Source: an uncultured Alphaproteobacteria bacterium (GTDB lineage Bacteria > Pseudomonadota > Alphaproteobacteria > Methylaequorales > Methylaequoraceae). From it: 64,000 bases of DNA. Each line of letters opens with the position of its first letter. Position 1 is the stretch's first letter. The translations under genes were made by a program, and so were the position numbers. Positions 55,285 to 63,892 of the stretch are shown piece after piece. Below the pieces are notes generated by a model. That model had not been told where the DNA came from. It made no database searches and saw only the letters and a list, made by a program, of their open reading frames with translations. The DNA lies in the NCBI GenBank assembly GCA_902524895.1, contig CABZFH010000005.1:1-64000 (forward strand), in the 5' to 3' direction.

Positions 55285-56340
55285 ATGAAATATATCAAAT
55301 TTAACAATTTTACTAAAGAAAAAAAACTTTGGGTTAACCGAATTATATATTGGTACGATAAAAATAAACGAAATTTAATGTGGCGAAAACCAGAAAATCA
55401 AAATTTTTATAGTGTATGGATTAGCGAAATCATGTTGCAACAAACTAATGTTCAAACTGTTGAAAAATATTTCTTAGCTTTTAAAAAAAAATGGCCAACA
55501 TTTGATTCTTTTCTTAATGCCAACCTAAATGATATATTAAAAATATGGCAGGGACTAGGATATTACCAAAGAGCTAAGAATATCTATAAAACTCTCCAAA
55601 TTTTAAAAAAAAAAAAAATTAAAGTGACTTATAATGAATTAATTAAACTACCTGGAATAGGTGATTATAGTGCTGCGGCAATTTCAGCAATTCTTGAAGA
55701 TCAGAATCATGCAGTTGTTGATGGTAACATAAAAAGAATACTCTCTAGAGTATTTAATATTGATAGTCAATCAAAAAAGTTTACGACTCAAGTTTACAAA
55801 AAAGCAAAGGAATTAACACCAAATTCAGGGAATGGCGATTATTGTCAGGCACTGATGGATATTGGTGCTACAATTTGTAAGCCTAAACAAGTTAATTGTA
55901 ATATCTGTCCATTGAAAAAATTTTGTGATTTTTTTATTACAAAAAAAAAAATTTTAAGGAAGAAACTTGTTGCAAAAAAAAAAAAAGTTGGAGTTACTTT
56001 TGTTTATGAGTTTGAAAACGAAATATACGTTGAAAAATCTGAAGAAGCTTTTCTACATGGATTAATGAAATTTCAAACTTCAGATTTTCTCGAATATCGA
56101 TCAAACTATGAATATACAAAAAAGAAAAAACTGTTAGATATGAAAAATAATTTTGTTTCAAAGAATTCAAATTTAGGATTCGTAGAGCATCATTTTACAA
56201 ATTTTCATCTTGTATTATTTATTAAAAAAATAGAAATTTATAAAAAATTCTATGATCCAAAAGGTTTGTGGATATTTAAAAAAGATTTTTTTAATTACCC
56301 ATTTTCTAATTTAATGATAAAAGTATTTAAAAAGATTTAA
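55285..56340 (+). CDS. mutY: A/G-specific adenine glycosylase
   Basis: Removes adenine opposite 8-oxoguanine. The 351-residue enzyme has WISEIMLQQTNVQTV (catalytic Glu), the helix-hairpin-helix LPGIGDYSAAAISAI with VVDGNIKRIL (catalytic Asp), and the 4Fe-4S ligands C-x6-C-x2-C-x5-C in CKPKQVNCNICPLKKFC. A shortened C-terminal Nudix-like domain ends with EHHFTNFHL. ATG 55285 replaces the track start, which lies inside DUF721. Three poly-A runs (A14, A11, A13) occur in the gene. Confidence 0.96.
   Translation: MKYIKFNNFTKEKKLWVNRIIYWYDKNKRNLMWRKPENQNFYSVWISEIMLQQTNVQTVEKYFLAFKKKWPTFDSFLNANLNDILKIWQGLGYYQRAKNIYKTLQILKKKKIKVTYNELIKLPGIGDYSAAAISAILEDQNHAVVDGNIKRILSRVFNIDSQSKKFTTQVYKKAKELTPNSGNGDYCQALMDIGATICKPKQVNCNICPLKKFCDFFITKKKILRKKLVAKKKKVGVTFVYEFENEIYVEKSEEAFLHGLMKFQTSDFLEYRSNYEYTKKKKLLDMKNNFVSKNSNLGFVEHHFTNFHLVLFIKKIEIYKKFYDPKGLWIFKKDFFNYPFSNLMIKVFKKI
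55605..55618 (+). repeat. A14 homopolymer within mutY
   Basis: Fourteen consecutive A encode Lys4 between Leu and Ile in the catalytic domain. Further runs in the same gene are A11 at 55941-55951 and A13 at 55974-55986, just after the iron-sulfur cluster. The reading frame is intact in this sequence. Confidence 0.95.
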
Positions 56341-56355
56341 AATTGATTAAAAATT

Positions 56356-56679
56356 ATGGGAATTTTTAAATTTATCTTTTATATTTTTTTTCTCTTAGTC
56401 ATAAACTTCGGTTTTGAAATTTCTAATGCTCAAATTAATGATCATGAAAAAGCTATCGAAGCAGTAAAAAGTGGTGAAATTCTTCCCTTAGATCAAATTC
56501 TCCTAAACATTAGAAATCAATTTGATGGAAGGGTCCTTGCTATAAACTTAAAAGATAATGAACAAGGTCTTTTTGGTTGGGTTTATGATATAAGAATGAT
56601 AAATTCTTACAACGAAGTTATAAATCTAAGAGTTGATGCTGGAACATCAACAGTATTAATGGTTGAAGGAGCTGACTAA
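56356..56679 (+). CDS. PepSY-domain small exported protein
   Basis: A 107-residue protein with a signal peptide (FIFYIFFLLVINFGFEISNA) and a PepSY-like region: AIEAVKSGEILPLDQILLNI, DGRVLAINL, WVYDIRMI and INLRVDAGTSTVLMVEG. It sits 5 bp before a PhoP-like regulator and its kinase, an arrangement seen in alphaproteobacteria, where PepSY proteins are thought to influence the periplasmic sensor. That role is inference. Confidence 0.8.
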   Translation: MGIFKFIFYIFFLLVINFGFEISNAQINDHEKAIEAVKSGEILPLDQILLNIRNQFDGRVLAINLKDNEQGLFGWVYDIRMINSYNEVINLRVDAGTSTVLMVEGAD

Positions 56680-56684
56680 AAGTC

Positions 56685-57347
56685 ATGAGAATATTAGTTG
56701 TTGAAGATGACCCTAATCTAAATAAACAAGTAAAAAATGCTTTGGAAGATAACGGATATTCTGTTGATATAGCTTTAGATGGTGAGGAAGGACATTTTTT
56801 AGGTGATACTGAACCCTATGATGCTGTTGTTCTTGACTTGGGATTACCAAAAATAGATGGTTTGACAGTTTTAGAAAATTGGAGGAAAGAAAATAAAAAA
56901 TTTCCTGTTTTAATCCTGACTGCGAGAGATAGATGGAGTGAAAAAGTAAATGGATTTGATGCCGGGGCTGATGATTATGTAACGAAACCATTTCAAATGG
57001 AAGAGTTGTTAGCAAGGTTAAGAGCCTTAATTAGGAGATCTGCTGGCCATGCTACCTCTGACATAGAATGTGGTCCACTTAAGATTGATACAAAATTAAA
57101 CAAGGTATTTATAAATGGTACTAAGCTAAAATTAACATCACATGAGTATAAAATTATTGAATATTTTTTGCATCATCAAGACAAAGTAATATCACGAACT
57201 GAGCTGACTGAGCATATATATGATCAAGACTTTGATAGGGACTCAAATACTATAGAAGTTTTTATAGGGCGACTTAGAAAAAAGATAGGAAATAATATGA
57301 TAAAAACCGAAAGAGGTTATGGCTATAGACTGTCACTCGATGAGTAA
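56685..57347 (+). CDS. Response regulator, OmpR/PhoP family
   Basis: A 220-residue two-domain regulator. Receiver domain: acidic pair in VVEDDPN, phosphoacceptor Asp51 in VVLDLGLPKIDG, and the conserved lysine in DDYVTKPFQMEELLARLRAL. The C-terminal winged helix has LTSHEYKIIEYFLHH and RLRKKIG...KTERGYGYRL. It resembles PhoP-type regulators. It pairs with the kinase 5 bp downstream; the target genes cannot be read from this window. Confidence 0.95.
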   Translation: MRILVVEDDPNLNKQVKNALEDNGYSVDIALDGEEGHFLGDTEPYDAVVLDLGLPKIDGLTVLENWRKENKKFPVLILTARDRWSEKVNGFDAGADDYVTKPFQMEELLARLRALIRRSAGHATSDIECGPLKIDTKLNKVFINGTKLKLTSHEYKIIEYFLHHQDKVISRTELTEHIYDQDFDRDSNTIEVFIGRLRKKIGNNMIKTERGYGYRLSLDE

Positions 57348-57352
57348 AGATT

Positions 57353-58708
57353 TTGAACTACATTAATTCTTTAGCATTAAGACTTTTTCTAAGTGCATTT
57401 GTTTGGATACTATTAACTTTAATGGGAGGTGGGTTATTATTATCGGATCTGTTTAGAGAGACAGCGGAAAAGTCATTTGAAGATAAACTAAATCTTTTTA
57501 TGGAAACATTGATTGGATCCAGTAAAATAGATTCAAGTGAGAGTATTACTGTAGTTAACCCCATTGGTGATCCAAGATTTTTTCAACCGTATTCCGGCTG
57601 GTATTGGCAAATTAACGAAGGTTCACAAACTTTAGTTAGATCACGATCTATGTGGGATCAAGTATTGACTTTAGATAAAAGATTAATTGGTGGTAGAGCA
57701 CAATTTTTAGATCCAAACTTACAAAATAAAAAAAACAAAAAAGTTATTTCATCCCAAAAACTTAAAATCTTACAAAGAGAGATTTCATTTCCTGGGTTTG
57801 ATAACCCTCTAACTTTTATGGTGAGTGGTGATACTGATGAGTTTGAAAAAAATATTTTAGCTTTCAATAATATTCTAATAATTTCACTTGTTATATTAGG
57901 CATGGGTTTATTGATCTCAGTTTATCTACAGGTAAAATATGGTCTTTTGCCTTTGCAAAAAATTAAAAATTCACTTTTTAAAATTCGAAATGGTGATGCA
58001 ATAAAATTAGAAGACAATTATCCTACGGAGGTTTCACCACTGGCAAAGGAAATAAATATTTTACTCGAGCATAATGAAAAGATTGTTGAGAGAGCAAAAA
58101 CTCATGTAGGTAATTTAGCTCATGCACTGAAAACTCCACTCACTATCATTAGTAACCATGTCGATGAAAAAAAAGATAAGGATATTAAACCGCAAATTGA
58201 CTTGATAAATAAAAATATTGATAGATATTTAAATAAAGCTAGATCTTCAACTAAAGTAAAAATTATTAAGAGTAAGGTTAAAATAGATAATCATGTTGAG
58301 AAGATAGCTAGTATATTTCAAAAGATTCATCCAAATAAAAATATAAAAGTCATAGTTAAAGATAAAAATCTGTTGATTCCAGGAAGTTCAGATGATTTAG
58401 ACGAAATTCTAGGAAATTTGTTAGAAAATGCCTGTAAATGGACAAAAAAACTTGTTGAGATAAAAGTTCAAAGATTTTCCAAGAATTTAGTGAAATTTAC
58501 TATTTCAGACGACGGACCTGGTCTCCCCGAGCACAAGCGGGCAGAGGTCTTTGCTCGTGGGTTTAGACTTGATGAACAAACACCTGGAACAGGTTTAGGT
58601 CTAAATATTGTAAAAGATACAGTTGAACAGTATTCAGGAAAAGTTTGGCTAACAAAATCAAATTTTGGAGGACTAACAGTGAATTTATTAATGCCTTTGT
58701 CTGTTTGA
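57353..58708 (+). CDS. Sensor histidine kinase, PhoQ-like
   Basis: A 451-residue membrane kinase: helix at about 8-31, a periplasmic sensor of about 140 residues, second helix at about 170-192, a HAMP region, the phosphoacceptor His257 in NLAHALKTPLTII, and ATPase boxes LLENACKWTKK, DDGPGLP and GTGLGLNIVKD. The NLAHALKTPL H-box is of the PhoQ type. The start is a TTG at 57353; no ATG or GTG is available upstream in frame before a stop. Confidence 0.93.
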   Translation: MNYINSLALRLFLSAFVWILLTLMGGGLLLSDLFRETAEKSFEDKLNLFMETLIGSSKIDSSESITVVNPIGDPRFFQPYSGWYWQINEGSQTLVRSRSMWDQVLTLDKRLIGGRAQFLDPNLQNKKNKKVISSQKLKILQREISFPGFDNPLTFMVSGDTDEFEKNILAFNNILIISLVILGMGLLISVYLQVKYGLLPLQKIKNSLFKIRNGDAIKLEDNYPTEVSPLAKEINILLEHNEKIVERAKTHVGNLAHALKTPLTIISNHVDEKKDKDIKPQIDLINKNIDRYLNKARSSTKVKIIKSKVKIDNHVEKIASIFQKIHPNKNIKVIVKDKNLLIPGSSDDLDEILGNLLENACKWTKKLVEIKVQRFSKNLVKFTISDDGPGLPEHKRAEVFARGFRLDEQTPGTGLGLNIVKDTVEQYSGKVWLTKSNFGGLTVNLLMPLSV

Positions 58709-58710
58709 TT

Positions 58711-59304
58711 TTATAAAAATCTAGTAATTGGTTTAAAACTCTTTCTATGAAACTTTGTAATACCAAAGCTTCTAATTGCACTTAAATGTTTTTTTGTACC
58801 ATAACCCATATTTGATTTCCAACCATATTCTGGATAAAAACAGTCCAAATAATTCATTATTTTATCCCTGAATACTTTTGCTAGAATTGAGGCAGATGCT
58901 ATTGCAATTGATTTCTGATCGCCTTTAATTAAAAAATGAGTGTTTTTTTTAAATTCAAACATTTTTCTCCCATCAATTTTTATGATTGTATCTAAATTAT
59001 TGAACTTCTCATAAGCTCTTTCCATAGCCAATTTTGTTGCAATGTTGATATTTTGATTGTCGATTTCTTCAACATAGGCAATTCCAAAGTTAAAATATGA
59101 GTGATTTTTTAGAAAATTTGATAATTCAACTCTTTTATCTTTTTTAATTTTTTTAGAATCATCAATCAAAGCTAAATTTGAGCACTTTAAGATTGTAGAT
59201 TTAAGTAATACTGCGCATGCTACTAGTGGACCAGACCATGACCCTCTCCCAACTTCGTCAATACCAATTGTTCTTTGTTCTATATCAGTGGTATAATCAA
59301 TCAT
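58711..59304 (-). CDS. rnhB: Ribonuclease HII
   Basis: A 197-residue RNase H2-type enzyme: GIDEVGRGSWSGPLVACAVLL (paired Asp-Glu with GRG), DDSKK, IKIDGRKMFEF, KGDQKSIAIASASILAKVFRD and GYGTKKHLSAI. It removes ribonucleotides and primers. The third gene of a leftward run with moaB and UDG; ends 2 bp from the convergent kinase gene. Confidence 0.96.
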   Translation of the reverse strand: MIDYTTDIEQRTIGIDEVGRGSWSGPLVACAVLLKSTILKCSNLALIDDSKKIKKDKRVELSNFLKNHSYFNFGIAYVEEIDNQNINIATKLAMERAYEKFNNLDTIIKIDGRKMFEFKKNTHFLIKGDQKSIAIASASILAKVFRDKIMNYLDCFYPEYGWKSNMGYGTKKHLSAIRSFGITKFHRKSFKPITRFL

Positions 59305-59305
59305 A

Positions 59306-59818
59306 TTATTTTTCTAATAAACGTGGAATTAATTCAATTAAGTTGCAAGGTTTATGATTGATATTAAGCTGAAATTTTAAAATATTATCCCAAGCGTCTA
59401 TACATGCTGATGGCGAACCAGGTAGAGAGAAAAAAAATTTACCTTTAGAAATTCCCGCCATTGCTCTTGATTGAAGAGCTGATGTACCAATTTTGTTGAA
59501 ACTAATTTGTCTGAACATTTCACCAAAGCCGGGAATATCTTTTTCGATTATTTTATTTAGCACTTCAGGAGTTGAATCTCTCCCAGTTAAACCTGTACCA
59601 CCTGTTGTTATAATTATATCAATTAAATTATTTTCAAGGCATGCCTTGAAGAAGTTTTCAATTTTTTTCATATCATCCTTGATTATACTTCTGGAAAAAC
59701 AATTATGATTATCTTCTTTAATTCTATTTTCTAAAATATCTCCTGATCTGTCATTTGCGCGTGTTCTGGAATCAGAAATGGTTGCAATAGCAATGTTAAG
59801 ATTTTTTTTTTGCATCAT
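59306..59818 (-). CDS. moaB: Molybdenum cofactor biosynthesis protein MoaB/MogA family
   Basis: A 170-residue MPT-binding fold protein: IATISDSRTRANDRSGDIL, IIITTGGTGLTGRDSTPEVL (the GGTG motif) and FFSLPGSPSACIDAWDNIL. Homologs adenylylate molybdopterin or play related roles. Its presence implies molybdoenzymes somewhere in the genome. The start may be ATG 59818 or the adjacent ATG 59815. Confidence 0.92.
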   Translation of the reverse strand: MMQKKNLNIAIATISDSRTRANDRSGDILENRIKEDNHNCFSRSIIKDDMKKIENFFKACLENNLIDIIITTGGTGLTGRDSTPEVLNKIIEKDIPGFGEMFRQISFNKIGTSALQSRAMAGISKGKFFFSLPGSPSACIDAWDNILKFQLNINHKPCNLIELIPRLLEK

Positions 59819-59821
59819 TTA

Positions 59822-60535
59822 TTAACTCTCTTTTATAATTTCATCAAGCTTGCATAGGTCTAACCAAGCATTTTTTTTTTCTGAGGGATTTTTTGTTAAA
59901 AATGAGAGGTTATGCATTATAAAGCTTTTTATCTTCAAATTTCCTACTTCATAAGTAAAGACTTTCCCCCTTAATTTTGCTATGGGGTCATTTTTTTTTA
60001 GTAAATATCTAGCAGTAAATCCCCCAAAAATTATCAATAATTTAGGATTAATAATTTTTATAAGTTCTTGAATTTTCGTAAGACATACTCCTATCTCTTC
60101 AATATTTGGTTCCCTATCTCCCGGAGGTCTCCAAAAAATTAAATTTGAAATATAAAAATTTTCTTTAGATTGACCGATATATGAGAAAATTTTATTAAAA
60201 AATTCACCCTTTTGCCCTGAAAATGGTACTCCGCTTTTGTCTTCTTCTTTATTTGGAGTACCGCTAATAATCATAAGTTTTGAGTTTATATTCTTATCTG
60301 AGAAAACGCAATTAGTTGCTGTCTCTCTGAGATTAAAATCTAAAGAAACCATCTGTTTTCTAAAATTACTAATACTTTCTCTTTTACTTTGAAAACTTAG
60401 CTTTTTTTCAGTATCAAAACTCTGCATTTCCAAAGAATTCTTAATAAATTTACTTGAGGTTTTTTTTCCTATGTTATCTTTAATTCCAATTTCATTACAA
60501 AATTCAATAAAAGACTTTGTGTTTTCAATAACCAT
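59822..60535 (-). CDS. Uracil-DNA glycosylase family 4-like protein, divergent motifs
   Basis: A 237-residue protein of the UDG superfamily, closest to family 4/alphaproteobacterial types: LRETATNCVFSDKNI, DKSGVPFSGQKGEFF, YISNLIFWRPPGDREP and LLIIFGGFTARYLL are recognisable. However, motif 1 reads ISGTPN where GEAPG is usual, the HPA/HPS motif reads MHNLSFL, and the cysteine usually preceding the L-x-TA-T segment (GCxL) is replaced by Phe (DFNL). So an iron-sulfur cluster or glycosylase activity may be lost. It heads the run with moaB and rnhB. Confidence 0.78.
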   Translation of the reverse strand: MVIENTKSFIEFCNEIGIKDNIGKKTSSKFIKNSLEMQSFDTEKKLSFQSKRESISNFRKQMVSLDFNLRETATNCVFSDKNINSKLMIISGTPNKEEDKSGVPFSGQKGEFFNKIFSYIGQSKENFYISNLIFWRPPGDREPNIEEIGVCLTKIQELIKIINPKLLIIFGGFTARYLLKKNDPIAKLRGKVFTYEVGNLKIKSFIMHNLSFLTKNPSEKKNAWLDLCKLDEIIKES

Positions 60536-60600
60536 TTCATATATAATAACTGTATTAGAAAAAAATTAAATTTATTTTGTATATTATAAAGGTAATTGTT

Positions 60601-62238
60601 ATGAGCAGGGAAAGTATGGAATATGATGTCGTTGTAGTTGGTGGAGGTCCATCAGGTCTTGCAGCAGCAATAAAGTTTAAACAGCTTTGTATAAAAAATA
60701 ATAAAGATTTTAGTATATGCGTTGTGGAAAAAGGTTCACAAATTGGCGCTCATACCCTTTCCGGGGCAGTTCTTGAAACAAGAGCTTTAGATGAACTAAT
60801 ACCAGATTGGAAATTGAAGGATTCACCAATCAAAACAAAAGTAACAAATGAAAAATTCATGTACTTGACCGAAACTGGTGCTATTAAAATTCCCACGATA
60901 TTTTTACCCAAAGTTATGCATAATAAGAATAATTACATAATCTCATTAGGCAATTTGAATATTTGGTTAGCAAAACAAGCAGAGGAACTGGGAGTTGAAA
61001 TTTATCCTGGTTTTGCAGCTTCAGAACTAATCATTGAGAACGAAAAACTTCTTGGAATAACAACAGGTGACCATGGTATTTTAAAGAACGGTGAAAAAGG
61101 CCCCAATTACCAGCAAGGAATAGATATTTTTTCAAAATATGTTCATTTCGCAGAGGGGTGTAGAGGACATTTAGGAAAGGAAATAATAAAAAATTTTGCT
61201 CTAGATATCAATTCCCAGCCCCAAACTTATGGAATTGGTTTAAAGGAGCTTTGGGAAATAAATAATGAAAAATCAAATCCTGGTGAGGTTGTTCATTCCG
61301 TAGGGTGGCCATTAGATCAAGAAACATACGGAGGTTCTTTTCTTTATCATTTAGACAAAAATCTTGTTTCTGTTGGGTTTGTAATTGGACTTGATTATAA
61401 AAATCCATATCTTTCACCATATGATGAATTTCAAAAGTTTAAAACTCATTCAAAGATCAAGGATATATTTAAAGGTGGTAAGAGAATATCCTATGGTGCA
61501 AGAGCATTAAATGAAGGTGGATGGCAGTCGCTTCCAGATCTAGTTTTTGATGGAGGGTGCTTAATTGGTTGTGAAGCTGGGACTTTAAACACCCCTAAGA
61601 TCAAAGGAACCCACACAGCCATGAAATCCGGCATGATTGCCGCTGAAGAAACATTTAAAGCTTTACTAGTTGGAAGAAGGAATGACAAGCTAGACACTTA
61701 TCAAAAAATATTTAAATCATCATGGGCTGGCAAAGAACTATATAATGCTAGAAATGTGAGACCTGCATTTAAATGGGGATTAAAAATAGGTATGTTGCTG
61801 TCAGGCATTGATCAAAATATTTTTCGTGGTAAAGCTCCTTGGACACTATCTCATCACGTTGAAGACCATAAATCTTTACTTGATATTTCAAAAGTAGAAA
61901 AAATTAATTATCCAAAACCAGATGGCATATTAACTTTCGACAAATTGACCAATGTATCTTTTACTTCAACTTACCATGAAGAAAACCAGCCTGGACATCT
62001 TAAAATTATTAACGAAGAAATCCCTATAAGTTATAATAATAGACATTTTGACTCACCAGAACAAAGGTATTGTCCCGCTGGTGTTTATGAAATAGTAAAA
62101 GATTCTGAAAAATTAAAACTTCAAATAAACGCACAAAATTGTATTCATTGCAAAACATGTGATATTAAAGATCCAAGCCAAAATATTAGATGGGTGGTTC
62201 CAGAAGGAGGTGGAGGTCCAAATTATACAAATATGTAA
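60601..62238 (+). CDS. Electron transfer flavoprotein-ubiquinone oxidoreductase
   Basis: Passes electrons from ETF (fatty acid, amino acid, dimethylglycine or sarcosine dehydrogenases) to ubiquinone at the inner membrane. The 545-residue protein has an FAD-binding VVVGGGPSGLAAAIKF, GSQIGAHTLSGAVL, GTHTAMKSGMIAAEE and a C-terminal 4Fe-4S site CPAGVYEI ... CIHCKTCDIKDP. ATG 60601 follows AAAGG and replaces the upstream TTG of the track. Confidence 0.97.
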   Translation: MSRESMEYDVVVVGGGPSGLAAAIKFKQLCIKNNKDFSICVVEKGSQIGAHTLSGAVLETRALDELIPDWKLKDSPIKTKVTNEKFMYLTETGAIKIPTIFLPKVMHNKNNYIISLGNLNIWLAKQAEELGVEIYPGFAASELIIENEKLLGITTGDHGILKNGEKGPNYQQGIDIFSKYVHFAEGCRGHLGKEIIKNFALDINSQPQTYGIGLKELWEINNEKSNPGEVVHSVGWPLDQETYGGSFLYHLDKNLVSVGFVIGLDYKNPYLSPYDEFQKFKTHSKIKDIFKGGKRISYGARALNEGGWQSLPDLVFDGGCLIGCEAGTLNTPKIKGTHTAMKSGMIAAEETFKALLVGRRNDKLDTYQKIFKSSWAGKELYNARNVRPAFKWGLKIGMLLSGIDQNIFRGKAPWTLSHHVEDHKSLLDISKVEKINYPKPDGILTFDKLTNVSFTSTYHEENQPGHLKIINEEIPISYNNRHFDSPEQRYCPAGVYEIVKDSEKLKLQINAQNCIHCKTCDIKDPSQNIRWVVPEGGGGPNYTNM

Positions 62239-63892
62239 GATTTATTGTGTATTTATTATTATTTGCTTAATATCTAGTTCTTTACCATCAAAAGAAAGTA
62301 AATATATAAAAAATAAAGTTTCTGAATCTTTACCTACAGAATCTGGAACTTATCTATCTTGGATTATAGCAGAAAAAAACGGTAATTTTAAGAAAGCATT
62401 CGATTTAGTATCAAAAACCAAGTCGTCTTTAACTGAAATTGATATCTTAAAGAAGGCATTTTTTTTGTCATTAAATCATGGAGATTGGGAAACCACCATA
62501 TTTTTTGCCAAAAGAATTGATAATTTAGATTCTAATTTTTTTTTTTCTAAATTAGTTTTAGCTACTCATGAGTTTATTACGGGTGATCCAAAAAAATCTG
62601 AACAGCTATTTAAAAAAATAGATTTTTCAATAACAAACAAAAAGTTTATTAATATAATTTTAGCATGGATAAATTTTTCATTTAATAATAATCCCCAAAT
62701 TTTAAATGCAATTAATGGGAAAGAAATAAGACCTGAAAATTGCTCACCCCTTGAATGCTTACATTCCGCACTTCTAAACGAAATCTCAGGAAAAACTGAA
62801 AAGTCCAACAAATTTTTTGAAAAGCTTAAAATAAACAATCAATCTTATAGAATTTTGGAAATTCTTTTAGTTAACTATCTTGAGAAAAAAGAAATTGATT
62901 CTTACAAAGAAATTCTTGAAAAATTAAAAAATGAAAATCTTTCTGTTTCTAACTTTAATAACTTAACTAATACAAAAAAACAATTTAGCTCGATAGAAAA
63001 TCCAAATGATGGTTTGGCAGAGGTTTTTCTAAATATTGCAGGTTGGTTTTATGAAAATAAAATTTACGATATTTCAAGTTACTTTTGTAATATTGGATTG
63101 AAAATAAGACCTGACTTTTATTCTTTAAAATTTTTATTAGCAAATGTTTATGAAAAACTTGGATACAAAGAGGCTTTGTTAGATTTTTTAAATGATTCAT
63201 CTCAACCAAATATTTATGATCTTCATTTGTCAAAAATTAAGTTACGTGCTCTAAATAGTTTAGAGAAAAAAGATAAATCGATTCAAATCTTAAAAAAACT
63301 CTTGAAAAGAAACCCTCATAATAATGAAGTAATTTTAATATTAGCTGATTCTCTCAGAAGCATAGGCAAGTTCAAAGAATCAATTGCTTACTATGATAAT
63401 GTCATAGAAAAAATTGATCAAGAAGATCCTCGATATTGGAATATATTTTATTCTAGAGGAATTTCATATGAACGCTTAAAAAAATGGAAGTTAGCAGAGC
63501 GTGATTTCCTATTGTCATTAAAATTAAACCCTGAAGCACCTTATGTTCTTAATTATCTTGGGTACAGCTGGTTAGAACGAAAAAAAAATCTAAAAAAAGC
63601 ATTAGGTCTAATTAAAACAGCTTCTGAGATTCAACCAAATGATGCATATATAACTGATTCACTTGGATGGGCATACTTTTTGTTAGGAGAATATGAAATG
63701 TCTATTAAAATTTTGGAGCATGCAATTAGAATGTTACCATCTGATCCAACTCTCAATGATCATCTTGGAGATGCTTATTGGAAGGTAGGCAGAAAATCTG
63801 AGGCAATTTCTCAGTGGAAAAAAGTTCTTGTTTTTAAACCAAGTAAAGAGTTAAAAAGAAAAGTTGAACAAAAAATCTTTAAACTGCGATGA
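62210..63892 (+). CDS. Tetratricopeptide repeat protein, probably exported
   Basis: A protein of about 560 residues with an N-terminal hydrophobic stretch (IYCVFIIICLISSSLPS) and many TPR units; the last, such as PYVLNYLGYSWLERKKNLKKAL, YITDSLGWAYFLLGEYEMSI and LNDHLGDAYWKVGRKSEAISQWKK, are clear. This TPR type usually follows ETF-QO in alphaproteobacteria. The start is uncertain: GTG 62210 or GTG 62159, both inside the ETF-QO gene, or a non-standard codon after the AGAAGGAGG at 62201-62209. Function unknown; scaffold or lipoprotein-like periplasmic adaptor is a guess. Confidence 0.85.
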   Translation: MEVQIIQICKIYCVFIIICLISSSLPSKESKYIKNKVSESLPTESGTYLSWIIAEKNGNFKKAFDLVSKTKSSLTEIDILKKAFFLSLNHGDWETTIFFAKRIDNLDSNFFFSKLVLATHEFITGDPKKSEQLFKKIDFSITNKKFINIILAWINFSFNNNPQILNAINGKEIRPENCSPLECLHSALLNEISGKTEKSNKFFEKLKINNQSYRILEILLVNYLEKKEIDSYKEILEKLKNENLSVSNFNNLTNTKKQFSSIENPNDGLAEVFLNIAGWFYENKIYDISSYFCNIGLKIRPDFYSLKFLLANVYEKLGYKEALLDFLNDSSQPNIYDLHLSKIKLRALNSLEKKDKSIQILKKLLKRNPHNNEVILILADSLRSIGKFKESIAYYDNVIEKIDQEDPRYWNIFYSRGISYERLKKWKLAERDFLLSLKLNPEAPYVLNYLGYSWLERKKNLKKALGLIKTASEIQPNDAYITDSLGWAYFLLGEYEMSIKILEHAIRMLPSDPTLNDHLGDAYWKVGRKSEAISQWKKVLVFKPSKELKRKVEQKIFKLR

